Part shown: one piece after another, positions 5,687-6,443 of the stretch
Position numbering within the stretch: the stretch's first letter is position 1
How the letters are laid out: every line of letters begins with the position of its first letter
Assembly (NCBI GenBank): GCA_030147325.1
Contig: JASLAA010000040.1
Location: 1-6,443, forward strand
Direction of reading: 5' to 3'
Source of the DNA: Arthrobacter sp.
GTDB lineage: Bacteria > Actinomycetota > Actinomycetes > Actinomycetales > Micrococcaceae
Length of the DNA stretch: 6,443 nucleotides
Program-made: the position numbers and the translations under genes
Notes under the pieces: generated by a model
The model's input: the letters and a program-made list of their open reading frames with translations, nothing else
Databases searched by the model: none
Told to the model about the DNA's origin: nothing

Positions 5687-6273
5687 CCAGCGATCCCACA
5701 TCGGCGAGGGACGCCGTCCCGCGCGCCTTCAGGGCAACGGCCTACTACCGGACCTCGCGGTGGCTGCGCCGCCGGGAGCGGGTCTTCCGCTACGACGTCC
5801 TCTGGTCGGACGGCACCGTGGACCACGACATCGACCTGGTGAAGGTCATGTACCAGCGTGCCCCTGCGGACTACGAGGTCACCGAGACCGGCATGATGAA
5901 GCACACGCCCGACGTCGGCACCGGGCCCTGGATCGCCTACAGCTACGGGATGCCCGTCGACGGTCCTGACTGGAACAGGTTCATGACCGAGGAGGGGAAG
6001 AAGTCCGCTGCCCGCATGCGCGTGGTCGCCGTCAAGGCGACCAGGGTCACCAGGCAGCGCCGGACGCTGATCCTGCGGCGGTCTGTCGCCCAACCGCACA
6101 TCGTCTATGCCACCCGATCAGCAGACGGGACGGTGCGGAACGACGTAGACCTCAACGCGGTGCTCCAGGGCGGACGCTACCCCGCGGACTTCTGGACCAC
6201 GCGACACGGTGCCGACAGGGCGGTCGGCACGTGGGTCGACTACCCCTACGGGCGGCCGCTCGGCGACCAGTAG
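5683..6273 (+). CDS. Unknown protein with two copies of a DGTV...YGxP module
   Basis: A 196-residue protein I do not recognise. The GTG start at 5683 overlaps the nrtR stop (GTGA), and GGGGA lies four bases upstream, so it looks translationally coupled to the NAD operon. It contains an internal duplication: residues about 34-92 and 138-192 both run aromatic/hydrophobic strand, then DGTV (43-46, 148-151), D-h-D-L (49-52, 154-157), PAD-aromatic (61-64, 167-170), W-h-x-Y-x-Y-G-x-P (83-91, 184-192). Each copy is preceded by a basic stretch (RTSRWLRRRER; KATRVTRQRRTLILRR). There is no signal peptide, membrane segment, Walker, HTH or metal motif. Its codon use matches the operon. The conserved Asp, Trp and Tyr residues and the basic lead-ins could suit binding of a nucleotide or nucleic acid, but that is a guess; a role linked to NAD salvage follows only from location. 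Confidence 0.85.
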   Translation: MTSDPTSARDAVPRAFRATAYYRTSRWLRRRERVFRYDVLWSDGTVDHDIDLVKVMYQRAPADYEVTETGMMKHTPDVGTGPWIAYSYGMPVDGPDWNRFMTEEGKKSAARMRVVAVKATRVTRQRRTLILRRSVAQPHIVYATRSADGTVRNDVDLNAVLQGGRYPADFWTTRHGADRAVGTWVDYPYGRPLGDQ

Positions 6274-6280
6274 CGGGGAG

Positions 6281-6318
6281 GCGGGCCGGCACTGCCGCAC
6301 GGATGAGCCTCGGCCCGC
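6281..6318 (+). terminator. Hairpin after the NAD operon, possible terminator
   Basis: GCGGGCCG (6281-6288) pairs perfectly with CGGCCCGC (6311-6318) across a 22-base loop, beginning eight bases after the stop of the last operon gene. There is no T-run after it, which is usual for high-G+C actinobacteria. The long loop makes it weaker than a classical terminator. Confidence 0.35.
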
Positions 6319-6325
6319 ACCGTCG

Positions 6326-6443
6326 ATGAATCGAGACACGATGAACTCGGACGCCCCACCCGGAGCGACGCGTCGCAGTCCGTCATGGAGCACCGTTCGA
6401 CGCGTGCTGCTCGTCGTCGCGGTCGAGGGCCGGCGCAGCACGG
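6326..6443 (+). CDS. Possible start of another gene, cut by window edge
   Basis: A plus-strand frame is open from the ATG at 6326 (second ATG in frame at 6341) to the window end, reading MNRDTMNSDAPPGATRRSPS and then a short hydrophobic stretch VRRVLLVVAV. The basic residues before the hydrophobic stretch would suit a signal anchor, but only about 39 codons are visible. There is no clear Shine-Dalgarno; only a weak GAGA precedes the second ATG. The opposite strand is also open here, so this is tentative. Confidence 0.25.
   Translation, partial: MNRDTMNSDAPPGATRRSPSWSTVRRVLLVVAVEGRRST

Noticed and set aside
4688..5701. Long minus-strand ORF of 337 codons opposite nrtR
   Set aside because: Antisense shadow with low-complexity G/V/E/L composition; the plus strand carries a full Nudix and winged-helix protein.

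Overview
The window looks like chromosomal DNA of a high-G+C Gram-positive bacterium (Actinomycetota). The coding DNA is G+C-rich with C/G-ending codons, especially on the right. Shine-Dalgarno sites are clear, genes overlap by ATGA/GTGA junctions, and an NrtR-type NAD regulator is present. I cannot name a genus.

Left part (1-2715): four genes, all on the minus strand, separated by gaps of about 95-220 bases rather than packed tightly. In transcription order they are a small lipoprotein with a good sigma-70-like promoter, a RimJ/RimL-type GNAT acetyltransferase, a longer GNAT protein with a degenerate N-terminal half, and a Nudix hydrolase cut off by the left window edge. They are less G+C-biased than the right side and read like accessory 'modify a small molecule' genes. 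I cannot assign substrates.

Middle (2716-3177): a 462-base divergent intergenic region. It holds the lipoprotein promoter, an orphan strong Shine-Dalgarno with a nine-codon Cys-rich mini-ORF, an unexplained G+C-rich stretch with small hairpins (possibly a gene or IS relic), and next to pnuC a -10-like TAGAGT followed by a near-perfect inverted repeat, TTGTCA-GAT-TGACAA.

Right part (3178-6273): a plus-strand operon of four genes, each overlapping the next. These are pnuC (nicotinamide riboside transporter), nadR (NMN adenylyltransferase plus ribosylnicotinamide kinase domains), nrtR (Nudix-related NAD regulator) and an unrecognised 196-residue protein. The first three form a coherent unit: PnuC imports nicotinamide riboside, NadR would turn it into NMN and then NAD, and NrtR probably represses the operon through the inverted repeat until an NAD-derived signal (ADP-ribose in studied NrtRs) releases it.

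Two things deserve a closer look. The NadR kinase P-loop has threonine where the catalytic lysine should be. The fourth protein is built from two copies of a roughly 55-residue module that I do not recognise, so it may be an undescribed partner of NAD salvage. After it come a hairpin that may end the operon and the possible start of another plus-strand gene running off the window.
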